From Allomyces macrogynus ATCC 38327 (Eukaryota > Blastocladiomycota > Blastocladiomycetes > Blastocladiales > Blastocladiaceae): a stretch of 64,000 nucleotides of DNA. Location: contig GG745330.1 of NCBI GenBank assembly GCA_000151295.1, forward strand, positions 1,323,770 to 1,387,769, in the 5' to 3' direction. Positions 52,209 to 62,294 of this stretch are shown here, piece by piece. The position numbers and the translations under genes were made by a program. The notes under the pieces are model-generated. The model was not told the DNA's origin and did not search any database. It saw only the letters and a program-made list of their open reading frames with translations. Every line of letters begins with the position of its first letter. The first letter of the stretch is position 1.

Positions 52209-53615
52209 ATGACCAGCGCGGCAGTGTTCCGCTCGACTACAACCGCGACGCATCTGGCGGCTCGCGCGCCACGAACCGGCCCATTACGCGTCGCGCTCGT
52301 GTCGTTCGACTGGCGCCGCGCCAAGGACCCGTCGCTCGCGCTCGGACACGCGAGTCTGTCCGCGGCGCTACGGCACGCGTTCCCACGCGATCAAGTCACC
52401 ATCACGGACCTGACGTGCAATCTGGCTAACGACACCGACAATCCGCGACACGTCCTCGACCGACTTCTTGACACAGACCCGCACGTGGCCGGTTTCTCCA
52501 CCTTCGTCTGGAACGACCGACACGTCCAGCACACGATTCGCACTGCGCGAGCCCGCGGGTGGCGCGGCACCGTCGTCCTCGGTGGCCCCCAAATCTCGTA
52601 CGCGCCGCGCGGCACGCTCGAGCGACACTACTACGAGGGCTTCGACTATGCCGTGCGCGGGTACGGCGAGCACGCGCTCGTCGACCTTGTCCGTGCACTT
52701 GCGAAGGGCAAGCCCCCCAGCGCGATTCACGGCGTGCACGCGTTTGGCACCCCCGACCGCGGCGAGCAAGCGCGCGTCGACCTCAACACGCAACCGTCCC
52801 CATTCGAGGTGGAGAACGTTCTCGACGTGACCGCGACCAAGTTCCACCGGTGGGAGACGCAGCGCGGGTGTCCGTTCGCGTGCAGTTTCTGCCAGCACCG
52901 CGACGGTTACGCTGGGCGACAACATGTGGGCATGGACCGGATCGCGCGCGAGGCGCGCTTGCTCGTCGAGCACGCGACCGACTTAGCCGTGCTTGACCCA
53001 ACGTTCAATGCCGGTGGTGAACGACCCGCGCACGTGCTGTCCTTGCTGCACGGCCTCCGCGGTAAAATCGCGCTGCAGACGCGGTTCGAAATGCTCACGC
53101 CCGACTTCATCCGCGCGTGCACGGCCCTGCGCGAGTCGGGCACCGACCTCGTGCTCGAATTCGGTGTTCAGACGGTCGTCACCGCTGAAGCGCGCGCCGT
53201 GCGGCGCGGGAATCCACGTGCGAGGATCGCGCACTGGGCGCGCGAATTGCACGCGGCACGGATCCCGTTTGAAGTGTCGCTGATTTACGGACTCCCGCAT
53301 CAGACGGTCGTGTCGTTCCGGGCGAGTCTCGATTGGTGCCGGTCGGTGCTCAGGCCGACAAGGCTCATGGCGTGGCCGCTGATGCTTTTGCGCGGGACGG
53401 AATTGCATGCGCAGTGCCGCGAGCTCGGGCTCGTGACGCGCGTCACCTCGCCGGAGATGTTGCGCGCGCACGGGATTCCCGAGGGGCGTGTGGTCGCGGA
53501 CTTGCCGCATGTCGTGGCGTCGCCGTCGTTTACGGAGGTGGAGTGGGGTGAAATGGCGCGCATGGCCGCGGCCGAGGTGCACCGCGATGAGAGCGCGGTG
53601 AGGATACCATGCTGA
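52209..53615 (+). CDS. B12-binding-type radical SAM enzyme, probably of bacterial origin
   Basis: Uninterrupted 468-residue frame. An Arg/Thr-rich, acid-free N-terminus (MTSAAVFRSTTTATHLAAR) could act as a mitochondrial presequence. Residues about 28-185 form a cobalamin-binding-like Rossmann domain: LRVALVSFDW, VAGFSTFVWNDRHV, VVLGGPQISYAP and FDYAVRGYGEHALVDLV. The canonical DxHxxG cobalamin motif is not obvious. The radical SAM core follows: ETQRGCPFACSFCQHRDG with the CxxxCxxC cluster ligands (about residues 220-227), then LAVLDPTFNAG, KIALQTRFEML, LVLEFGVQTVV and VSLIYGLPHQT. The architecture is that of bacterial class-B-like enzymes (methyltransferases or related). The substrate cannot be inferred. 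Both neighbours are normal eukaryotic genes, ODAD4 carries introns, and this one has none. Composition matches the host, so if transferred it is not very recent. Confidence 0.85.
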   Translation: MTSAAVFRSTTTATHLAARAPRTGPLRVALVSFDWRRAKDPSLALGHASLSAALRHAFPRDQVTITDLTCNLANDTDNPRHVLDRLLDTDPHVAGFSTFVWNDRHVQHTIRTARARGWRGTVVLGGPQISYAPRGTLERHYYEGFDYAVRGYGEHALVDLVRALAKGKPPSAIHGVHAFGTPDRGEQARVDLNTQPSPFEVENVLDVTATKFHRWETQRGCPFACSFCQHRDGYAGRQHVGMDRIAREARLLVEHATDLAVLDPTFNAGGERPAHVLSLLHGLRGKIALQTRFEMLTPDFIRACTALRESGTDLVLEFGVQTVVTAEARAVRRGNPRARIAHWARELHAARIPFEVSLIYGLPHQTVVSFRASLDWCRSVLRPTRLMAWPLMLLRGTELHAQCRELGLVTRVTSPEMLRAHGIPEGRVVADLPHVVASPSFTEVEWGEMARMAAAEVHRDESAVRIPC

Positions 53616-53763
53616 GATGTGTGGGAGCAGAGCGAGAATACCATGCTCAGGTTTTGGTGGAGCAGCGAGACGCGATCAATGTAGGACCAGTGTATGTACA
53701 GTTCCGCCGCGCGCGTCAGGTCTACATCTTCTCCATCCAACGTCGGAACGAAACGCGCTGTCC

Positions 53764-55952
53764 TCATGCGGCAGCCAGTCCCTCGAGCGCCTGCGAGATG
53801 ACGGTCGCCGCGTTCTCTTCATGCAACTCGTTTGCATACCGCAGCGCCGTCTCGTACCCGGAGCGTGCTTTGGCCGGGTCGCTCTTGGCTATCGAAGGGA
53901 AACGGCATCAACACTCTCCCCCTCCTCCTCCTCGTGACCCGCACGAATCACAAAACATACCAAAGAGCTGCCCGAGCAACACTTGCGTGTTCAGGATCCA
54001 CCGCGGGTCCTTGGACTGCATCGCGCACTCCGCGGCCGACTGCGCATTAAGCTTGGCCTTGGCGTCGTTGCCCTGTTCAATGTAGCACCTCGCGACATCG
54101 TGGTAGAGCCACGCCTTTTCCACGTCCGACTGCGGCGTGTCGAGCGCGAGTTTCTGCTCCCAGTACTGCGCGGCCGGGCCAAACTTTTTCAGTTTTGCGT
54201 ACGACCGACCGAGGTACCCGAGCGTCATGGATTTGGTGTCGATCGGAATCGCGGGGATCGCGAGGGCTGCCAAGTCAAGAGAGAGGCCGATCAGTCACGA
54301 TGCGGACATGGGCGGTAACGAGGTCCTGCAGATCGTACCTTCGAGGTAACATTTCTCTGCGGCCGGGTAGTGGTTGAGCTCAAGCTCGGCCGTGCCCATG
54401 AGCGAGAGCACCTGCGCGCGCAGCGCCTGCGGGTTGGCCACAGCCTTCATGTTCATGCCGAGAAACACATTGCCGAGTTCCAAGACCCGCACGGGATCCT
54501 CGGCCTGGATCGCCTCGTTGATGAGCTCGAAAATGTCCTCGGGCGTCTTTTTCCCGAGCGGCGGGCCCGTGAGCGTTGCTGCCGCGCCCACTGGCGCCCC
54601 CGCAGTCGGTGCAGGTTTTGCGGCCTTGGTCGGAGACCGAGTCGTGGCGGCACCGCCGCCAGCACCGACCTTGGCGACCTTGACGGGACTCGTCTTGGGC
54701 GTGGGTCCCTGGCCGGCGGGCCGCGGTGCGTGCGGCGCATTTGGGGACGTCGGTGACGGTGTGGGCGACTCGCGGTCCTTGGCCTTTTCCTGCTCGCGCG
54801 CAAGCTGTCGGTTGCGCGCGGACGTCATTTTGCTGCGAATCGCGGCAGCCTCCTTGCGGCGCGCGTAGATGGGCTTTTGCTGCCGCCAGAACTCGGTGCG
54901 CGTTTCGAGGTACTTGAGGCCGTCGGAAACGAGCTCGAAGATGCGGTCGTTTGGATTGTTGATGAAGTCTGGGAGCGAAGCGATGATCGCGTCAGTGTCT
55001 GGCAAAGGCGTGCCACACCGGTCCCATAGCCGTCAAAAACGCACCACGGTCATTGAGCAACTGCTCGAGGTACTCCTTATCGGCATACAACTCGCCGAGC
55101 AGCTGCTTGACATCTCTCTCGGGCGTCGACGACGATGCCGACTCGCCGCGCGGAATGATTTTCTTGGTGTTGTTCATGGTGTTGACGACGACGCCCGTCG
55201 ACCGCTCGCTCGTGCGCGCCGATTTCTTCATTTGGCCCGCGGTGCGGCTGCCGGGAGGCGGCAGTTGCTGTTTGGTCGCGTCGAGCGAGAAGTTGGCGGG
55301 CGCCTTGAACTTGTAGTCACGCGGATCTGGGTGCCGCGCGTGGTGAGCCGCAAGCATTTAGGCCGAACGAAGGTCAAGGCGCGCGGATCCCACGTACTGC
55401 CAATGCTGTTGTCGATGGCCTCACGCGCCTTTTGGATGCCGAGCCGGAACTCGTCGAGCTCGGGGCGCAGCTTGTTGCCGCGGTGGTAGAAGACGAGCGC
55501 CATTTCAAAGTCCCCCTTGGCGTAAAGCGCCTCGGCTTTTTGGTACATGCCCTTGAGATTGTTGCAGTAGCGCGTTAGTTGATGCGCAAGGTCCGCTCTT
55601 CACTCGTCACGCCGTCGAGCAAGAATGAATATACCTTGAAAAACTCGGTATCCTCCTTGAGCGCGGCCTCGGCGTCCTGCAACGCCAGATCCGAGTCGCC
55701 GAGCTGCAAGTAGCACTTGGACCGCGCGACGAGACAATTCTTTTCCGTTGGGCGCATGTTGAGCGCCTTGGTGTAGGCTTCAATGGCCTTGCGGAACTCC
55801 CCCTGCTTGGCGAGAATGTCGCCCTCCGCGGCATAGCTCTGGAAGGAACTGACGGGGCCCTCGACCTCAGACCCTTCGCCGTCAAAGTTTTCGCCGCCGG
55901 CCGCACCGCCCGACGTTGCGGGCGGTTTCTGGGTCGCCGGGGCGCCGGGCAT
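53764..55952 (-). CDS. ODAD4: Outer dynein arm docking complex subunit 4 (ODAD4/TTC25-type TPR protein)
   Basis: 614 residues in six exons (55952-55635, 55551-55398, 55326-55045, 54998-54339, 54266-53961, 53888-53764), summing to whole codons. N-terminal TPRs: YAAEGDILAKQGEFRKAIEAYTKALNMRP, CLVARSKCYLQLGDSDLALQDAEAAL, GMYQKAEALYAKGDFEMALVFYHRGNKLRPELDEFRLGIQKAREAI. Middle: TKKIIPRG, LGELYADKEYLEQLLND, then FELVSDGLKYLETRTEFWRQQKPIYARR, the TTC25 hallmark. A Pro/Ala/Thr linker and a second TPR set follow (VLELGNVFLGMNM, LGYLGRSYAKLKKFGPAAQYWEQKL, AWLYHDVARCYIEQGNDAKAKLNA). It docks outer-arm dynein on flagellar doublets. Together with DNAI3 it supports a motile flagellum. It ends 149 bp from the convergent radical SAM gene and is divergent from the zinc transporter. 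Confidence 0.9.
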
Positions 55953-56395
55953 CGTGAGGGCGCGGTGAGGGTCCGGACAGGTGGTGAGGTTGGTAAGGTG
56001 ATCCGGGGCGCAGTGCGCGCGGGTTACTGCTGAATGGGCGGATCACGCGCGGCTTAGGCGGGTGCCGATCGGTGCCCGGTCGGGTTGCAGCAAGTCGCAG
56101 TTGCGGTTGAGAAGACTGGTGGCGAGAAAGCGGATCGCTCGCTGGCGTTTGTACGAGAGTCGTCGTCGCTGAAGTGCATTTGCCCTCGAACGCGGACATG
56201 CGTTTTCCACGTGCGCAAGGAAACAGCGGTCTGCCGTCGTTTTTGCCTCGCGGCTCGCAAGCAGCCTGCATGTTGCGGCTTTGCGTCCATCGTTCCATCG
56301 CTGGTGTCCTGCTCAGAATCGACCTACAGTCAAGGCACCAGCAACCACGCGAGCAGCAGCTGCCGCCGCCACCACCTCTCCCCAACCGCAGCACG
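55953..56395. promoter_or_regulatory. Divergent promoter region, ODAD4 and zinc transporter
   Basis: 443 bp between divergent starts; no gene. GC- and GA-rich, with a run of CAGCAGCTGCCGCCGCC just before the transporter ATG. Confidence 0.4.
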
Positions 56396-58200
56396 ATGAG
56401 CTCGACCCGTGCCGCCCCCGGCCGCAACGACGACGAAGCAAGCGCCGAGACGCGGCCGCTCCTGGCGTTCTCAGTCGACCACGATGACAACAGCAAAGTG
56501 CCTGTGCGCCACCTGCACGCTGCGACTTACGAGACCGTGGCCCGGCATGCCGACGAAGCTGGCGAGGACGGCGACCAGCAACGCGTCGGATCACCAGCGC
56601 CAAGCACCGACTCGCTGCTCAGCGTCGACCCGGCAACGCAGCACGCCAAGAAGCGGCTGTGGATTGCGTCGGCGCTGTGCTTTTCGTTTTTCTTGGTCGA
56701 GCTCATTGGCGGCGTCTGGTCCAACTCGCTCGCGATCCTGTCCGACTCGTTCCATCTCCTCTCGGGTACTTGATCTGCCCTGTTGAGGTGGTGGTGGGGT
56801 GGTGGAGACAGTGGAGCGATTTCAGGCCATTGATTCCCTTGGTCGCTCGGCGGCGTTTGCCTCCAGACTTTTCCGGCTTTTTGATATCGCTTTTTTCGCT
56901 GTATTTGGCTCAGCGAAAGGCCACCAAGCGTACGTGGCGATGGTCCGTTGTTGAGCACCGCTTCTTGCCGGAAAATAATGTGCCCGTATGCCTCCTACCT
57001 CTGGCTCTAGGTCACTCGTTTGGCTTCCACCGCGCCGAAATTCTCGGCGCGCTCATGTCGGTCCTGATCATTTGGGTCGTAACGGGCGTGCTGATCATGG
57101 AGGCGGTGGACCGTGTACGAAATCCGCGCCCCATTGATGGGCCCATCATGCTGGCCGTGGCGAGCATGGGGCTCGTCGTCAATTTTATGTGCGTTCTCGC
57201 AATGGCGGGGAGGGGACGCTCAAGTGCACTTGTGCTGATGCGTTTCCGAATTTGCCGATGTTTAGCCTTGTCTTTGCCCTCGGTCATGGTCACGATCATG
57301 GTCACGATCATGGTCACGGTCGCGGCCACGCGCACCAACATTCGCACGACGAGGTGGACGCGGTCGAGCAAGGTCGCGAACATCACGATCATGGCCACGC
57401 ACATGGCCATGGCCATCGCCACCGCGTATGTTGCCCAATTCTGATCCACTCGACCACACACGACGTCTTCACTGACCCTCCTGTGGTGCATCCGCACGCA
57501 GAACATCAACCTGCGCGCGGCCATCATCCACATTATCGGCGACATTGTGAGCTCGATTGGAGTCCTCATCTCGTCGGTCATCGTCACGCTCGACCCCGAG
57601 TGGGTCATTGTCGACCCGATCTGCACCGTACGCATCTGCACCCCTCCCTTGCTTCCGGCTCCTCCCCTCACCGCATGCGGCATCCACCGCTAGTTTTTCT
57701 TCTCGGCGATCGTCATGTGCACGACCTTTGCGCTGATCCGCGACTCGATCGGGATCCTCATGGAATCGACGCCCGCGCACATTGACCCGCACCAGATTGA
57801 GGCCGACCTACTTGCCATCCCGAACGTCCTGGCCGTGCACGATCTGCACGTGTGGGTCCTGACGGTCGGCAAGCCCGCGCTGGCTGTGCATGTCGAGGTG
57901 CCCGCCCACTTGCCCGTGGCCGAGTACGATCTGGTTTTGACCAGCGCGCAGGACCTGTTGTGCAACAAGTACTCGGTGCACCACACGACGATTCAGGTAG
58001 ACGTGCGGTTTAACGGGGTCGCGCCGGACCCGCATTGCGCGAGCAGCGTGTGTAATGGCGGCGTGTGTGGAGGAGCGGCCGCACGGAGCCGGTCGCCGAG
58101 GGACGGGACAGGGTCGCCGTGGTCGGTGGGACCGGCGGCGCAGAGGACACCGGCGGGAACACCCTTGCGGGATTCGGTGGGAGGGATCGGCAAGTCATGA
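56396..58200 (+). CDS. CDF family zinc transporter (Zrc1/Cot1, SLC30 type)
   Basis: 467 residues in six exons (56396-56765, 56867-56929, 57011-57188, 57266-57425, 57502-57627, 57694-58200), summing to whole codons. Six-helix cation diffusion facilitator. Helices 1-2 contain SNSLAILSDSFHLLSDFSGF with the HxxxD metal site. Helix 3 is SFGFHRAEILGALMSVLIIW. A His-rich loop of about 50 residues alternates HGHDHGHDHGHGRGH and HHDHGHAHGHGHRH. Helix 5 has IIHIIGDIVSSIGV with the second HxxxD. The C-terminal cytosolic domain is LAIPNVLAVHDLHVWVL. The two HxxxD sites predict Zn/H+ exchange into vacuole or ER. The last 45 residues are a Gly/Ser/Pro tail with four Cys close to the domain end (DPHCASSVCNGGVCGG), which I have not seen in standard members. 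Confidence 0.92.
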
Positions 58201-58367
58201 TCCGAATATGTTGATACCCATGCCGTTTTTGTCGCGCGTTTGTTGCAGAGTTGAAGTGGTCGAGCAAAGTAAAGAACACTAGGTAGAAATGTATGACGGG
58301 CAGAAACATGACAAGAAAAACAATTAACGCCAAATAATTACCAAATAATTAACCCTCTCCACACCCT

Positions 58368-59330
58368 TTACTTCTGCAGCCGCCACTCGAGCCACTTGCG
58401 TGCCGCGTGGTCGACCACCAGGTACTCGTGGCGCAGGACATCATAGACATTGATATCCTTTGCCGGCAACACCTTGACGTCCGGCAAGTTGGCCGCCGAC
58501 CGCACATACAGTTCCGGCGCCTCGGTGATCCCCGCAACCAGCAACACAGACGAGTACTTGCGATCGACTTGCTTGTTCGCGAGCGACAACCCACCCTGGG
58601 TCTTGGGCACGTAATGCTGGTTCATGATCTGGAACAGCGTCTTGGTTTTGGGCACGGCGAGCGCCTTGGGCGACGGCTGGAAGACGCCGCTGGGCAACTG
58701 GTCCACAAACACGAGCTGGTCGGCCACGTACTTGGCGGCGAGAGCCGCGCGCACGCCCAATTCGCGCACTTTCACGGGCAGTTCCGTCGCGTGCGACCGA
58801 GAAATCGGACCGTGCGCTACACCACCGCCGCGGAACTGCGGCGCGCGCAGCGAGCCCACACGCGCAGTACCGCGGCCCTTTTGCGGCGCCAACTTGCGCG
58901 TGGATCCGCGCACGTCCGACCGGCCCTTGGTCTGGTGCGTACCCTGCCGCGCGGCGTCGCGCTGCCAGACGACGCAGCGGTGCAGAATGTCACGGCGCAA
59001 AGGGGACGCGTAGACGGACGCGGGAAGTTGAGCGATCGCGATGGGGCGGTTCGTCGGGAAGTCGCGGATGAGGGCTTGCACGGTCGGCGGCGTGTAGACG
59101 GGGCGGAGGACGATGCGCGACGGGTCCGTGAGCGCGTCGATGGCCGCCATCATGGCCGCGACTTCGGGGTCGTTCTCGGCCTCGGGAGTTGCCGATTCGG
59201 TCGCAGTGGCCGTGGGCGCGGCCGGTGGCGGGATGCTCGCGGCAGCAGCGGCGGCGGGTGCGGCTGAGGCCTCGGCGGCGACGGTGGCCAGGGTACGGCG
59301 CAGGGCACCGAACATGGTGCGGAGGGCCAT
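58368..59330 (-). CDS. MRPL4: Mitochondrial large ribosomal subunit protein uL4m
   Basis: 320 residues, no intron. The ATG at 59330 is chosen because MALRTMFGALRRTLATVAAEAS is a good mitochondrial presequence; an earlier in-frame ATG at 59480 would bury it. A Pro/Ala-rich spacer (residues about 20-65) precedes the L4 fold: LPASVYASPLRRDILHRCVVWQRDAARQGTHQTKGRSDVRGSTRKLAPQ-type block and then KGRGTARVGSLRAPQFRGGGVAHGP, the conserved extended loop that lines the exit tunnel. After it come KVRELGVRAALAAKYV, LFQIMNQHYVPKT and the end LVVDHAARKWLEWRLQK. It is divergent from NDUFS5, with start codons 404 bp apart, an apt pair of mitochondrial genes. Confidence 0.93.
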   Translation of the reverse strand: MALRTMFGALRRTLATVAAEASAAPAAAAAASIPPPAAPTATATESATPEAENDPEVAAMMAAIDALTDPSRIVLRPVYTPPTVQALIRDFPTNRPIAIAQLPASVYASPLRRDILHRCVVWQRDAARQGTHQTKGRSDVRGSTRKLAPQKGRGTARVGSLRAPQFRGGGVAHGPISRSHATELPVKVRELGVRAALAAKYVADQLVFVDQLPSGVFQPSPKALAVPKTKTLFQIMNQHYVPKTQGGLSLANKQVDRKYSSVLLVAGITEAPELYVRSAANLPDVKVLPAKDINVYDVLRHEYLVVDHAARKWLEWRLQK

Positions 59331-59734
59331 GGTGGCGGAACGGGGACGGAGCCACTCGACCGGCCGAATTTGATCGGTCACGTAGTCGCAGCGCGTGCCG
59401 GCGCTCTCGATGCAGCGAGTGCGGGTGTGGGTGCGCTCGTCGTCGACGTGGGGCAGCGCCGTCAACGTTGCCGTGCGCAAAGGTGATCAGCGGCAAGGTG
59501 TTGACCAGGATCACGCCTTGTCATGTGCGCCACTGCCCTTGGCCGATTCCCCACCACGACCGCGACCGTGCAATATTACATTATTTGCGCGTGTCCACGA
59601 CGACGACCTGCATTCTGCTCCACGACTGCTCGCATCCCGACGCCGTTGCGGACCGCTGCAGGACGAGCAAATCGATCCGGCCCGATTCTGCCGATACTTG
59701 GACCTGCAACCCGTAATCACGCACCAGCACCACC
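59331..59734. promoter_or_regulatory. Divergent promoter region, uL4m and NDUFS5
   Basis: 404 bp between two divergent nuclear genes for mitochondrial proteins. Pyrimidine-rich near 59595-59640. No gene is seen. Shared control is plausible but not shown by any motif I recognise. Confidence 0.4.
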
Positions 59735-60153
59735 ATGGCCTCTGGGTTCTCGCTCACGGGGGGCCGCCCGCGCTGCTACGCCTTCTGGCAGGACGTGCAA
59801 AAGTGCTTCCTGACCGCCGACGAGCCGCGCACGCAGTGCGCGCCCTTCAAGGCCGATTACTTTGAGTGCCTGCACCACACCAAGGAGGTAGGGCCTCGAC
59901 GCGCGCCGTGCGCTGCTTCTGTCGCTTGTGTGCTCCGAACACGACCCTCCCCACCCGCTATTGGCCGGAGAACTGACCGCGCCGGTCCCGCGATTCGTAG
60001 CTCGCGCGCGCCTCGATCATTGCGCACCAGGCCAACGTGGTGCGCGCGCAGGAGCTCGCCGAGCAGGCGCGGCTCGAAAAGGAGGGCAAGTCGCTCGCGG
60101 TCGGCGCCGTGCTGAGTCGAGGCACACCGACCGAGGAGGCAACGGCCGCCTGA
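59735..60153 (+). CDS. NDUFS5: Complex I accessory subunit NDUFS5 (15 kDa), twin CX9C
   Basis: 101 residues in two exons (59735-59887 and 60001-60153). The twin CX9C helices that identify an intermembrane-space Mia40 substrate are clear: C-YAFWQDVQK-C and C-APFKADYFE-C, followed by LHHTKE, the NDUFS5 signature. The second exon supplies a helical, charged tail (HQANVVRAQELAEQARLEKEG). It is an accessory subunit on the intermembrane-space face of NADH:ubiquinone oxidoreductase. Its presence suggests this organism retains a proton-pumping complex I. The small size and one intron are normal for the family. Confidence 0.9.
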
Positions 60154-60649
60154 TCGCGTCTTTTTTACAATCGATCGCCTGTCCACCGGTCGGTCGGACC
60201 CTGTGCGCGCAACCCGAAAACGTAGCTCGCTGTCGCGCGGTTTTATAAATGTCCATTTTTCTCCGACCTGCATCGGCCATCGAAAGAGTTTGAACGATGC
60301 GGAAACATGACATGACAACCAGGTCCGGCAGGTTCGATTTGGCTGCGTCCTTGGTCGTCTCTCCCCGCCTGTACATCGCTTGGGCAGTTCCCGCTCGAGC
60401 CAAACCATGCTCGCTGTTGCGTTCTTTCAACACGCGCGTCTTATCACCCGAAGCGACCGCCATGAGCACACCGATTCGAGTTGGCAATGACAGAAGACAA
60501 TGGAAACACAGCAACCAAGGCTTCGATGTTCGTCAACAAGACAACCGACAAGGGCAGGGGCCCGGCACTCGCAAACAGTGATACAACCCCATCCCATTAT
60601 GTAGGTATTCTTTCGCATTTCATTATCGGCTCGTGCTTTTCGTGTTTTT
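60154..60649. other. Region between convergent NDUFS5 and carnitine carrier genes
   Basis: 496 bp, AT-richer than the average of the window toward 60590-60650. Small frames show no conserved features. No gene is called. Confidence 0.35.
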
Positions 60650-61752
60650 TTACCACAACGAGTTCATGATCTTGAGCGAGACCTCGACACCCAAGAAGCA
60701 CGCGGCGTTGGCCGGGAACGCACGGACCATGGCCGGACCGAGACCGCGGAACAGTGCCGAGACCCCCTCCTGCTGCACGGTCTTGACAAGCACGTCGCGC
60801 ACGCCCGAGTAGGTGCCGGGCGGTGCCGTCTGCAGACGCGACTTGAGCACGTCGAGAGGCTAATCATGGTGGAATCGCAAGTTGGTGAGAATTTTCTGCA
60901 CTCCAGGAACAGCAACAAGGATCAAATCGCAAAAACGTACAATGGCGACAGCCCAGTTAGCCATACCGGCCATACCACCGGCCATGAAGACGGCGAGCGG
61001 TGACAAGTCCTCGGGCTTGGCGCCCTCGGGCGTGAGCGCGCGCTTGATTCCTTCGTAGGCGACGAAGTACCCGACCGACCCGATGCCGTCGCGCATGAGC
61101 GTGGCGGTCGTGCCCGTGAAGAGACCCTTGACGCCCGACTCGGCAATAATGCCCTTGGCCGCGTCGACGGGGCCCTTGTACTTCATGTTCCCGGCGGTCT
61201 GCACCTGCAGCACACACTTGATACGCTCCATGGGCGTCATGAGCAAGGTCGTTGGAATCGCCGAGAAGGCGCCGGCGAACCCGATTTGCGTCAGGGAGAG
61301 CTGGTCGTTGGGGCCCTGGATGGTTGGTCGCAAGATGCATGAGTCTCTTGTTTGACGAATAGTCGCGGTATCCGCGCCGCGCCGCAGAAACGCGCTGCTG
61401 CGGGTGGATGAAGATAGAAACGCCGTACGTTGCCACCGACTGACCGCGCAATCTTCTTGCCGAGGTCGTAACCCCAGAAGCACACGGAGAACGTGGGCGT
61501 GACACCGATGAGCGGCGTGGCCATGCCGCGGTAGAGGCCACGGACCCCCTCCTTGGCCATGGTCTGGCGCGCGCAGTCGACCATGCCCTTGTACTGGTTG
61601 CTCGTCTGCAGGCGGACCTTGATGAGGTCGAGCGGGTGGCCGGCGGCGACCAGGCAAATGCCGCCAAACCCGCCCGACAGGAACGACTTGAGCGCCGAGG
61701 TCTGCGGCGCGGCGGCCGCGGGCTGCGAGTCCTTGGTGGTGGTGTCGGCCAT
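60650..61752 (-). CDS. Mitochondrial carnitine/acylcarnitine carrier (SLC25A20/CACT type)
   Basis: 302 residues in three exons (61752-61429, 61315-60941, 60859-60650). Three carrier repeats: [47 protein letters not shown] first repeat, [13 protein letters not shown] second repeat and [17 protein letters not shown] third repeat, each followed by the G-hxxhYxG segment. [14 protein letters not shown] and [22 protein letters not shown] are the carnitine-carrier subfamily marks. It imports acylcarnitine in exchange for carnitine across the inner membrane for beta-oxidation. The unspliced frame contains stops after both exon 1 and exon 2, so both introns are required. Divergent from CC2D1. Confidence 0.93.
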
Positions 61753-62294
61753 CTTGGGGGGTGGTCGTCGTGTCGTGGAGTCTACTTGGTGCAAGTGCGG
61801 GCGGGCAGGCAGGGAGCGAGGACCGACAGGGCGCCAACAGTCGCGGTGCAGCACGGGTTCGTCGTTGTCGAGAACGAGAACAGAAGAAAGCGGGGATCAG
61901 CAATGGACGTGCGGGGTTTGGCTGGCGACCGGCGACGCCGAACAAAATGACGATTGATCATGTTGAGCGTGTTTTGCTTGCACTTTTTCATGCCGGCTGC
62001 CGGCGGGAGCAAGACGACGCGCGTGACATGGCCCTCACGTGCTCGCGTCTTGATGGGCGATCCCGGTTCGCGAGCTGCTTTCCAGGCGGGTTTTCGGCAA
62101 GAGGGCCATGCTGGATTTCCTCGTCTTTAGCTCTCGATTTTTACGCGCTTTGGAGTCACGAGGACGCGGACTCTGCAGGGACGCGTCGCGCTCGACCTCC
62201 TCGACCGACCTGTCCACCGCAGGCAGCTCGAGCAGCTCGACCAGCACGACGCCAACTGCACCAGCATCAACAACAGCAAGCCAACTCAACGACC
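61753..62294. promoter_or_regulatory. Divergent promoter region, carnitine carrier and CC2D1
   Basis: 542 bp between divergent starts; no gene. The frame of CC2D1 is open upstream to 61761, but the translation there has no conserved feature. The final 80 bases are CAG/CAC-rich like other leaders here. Confidence 0.4.
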
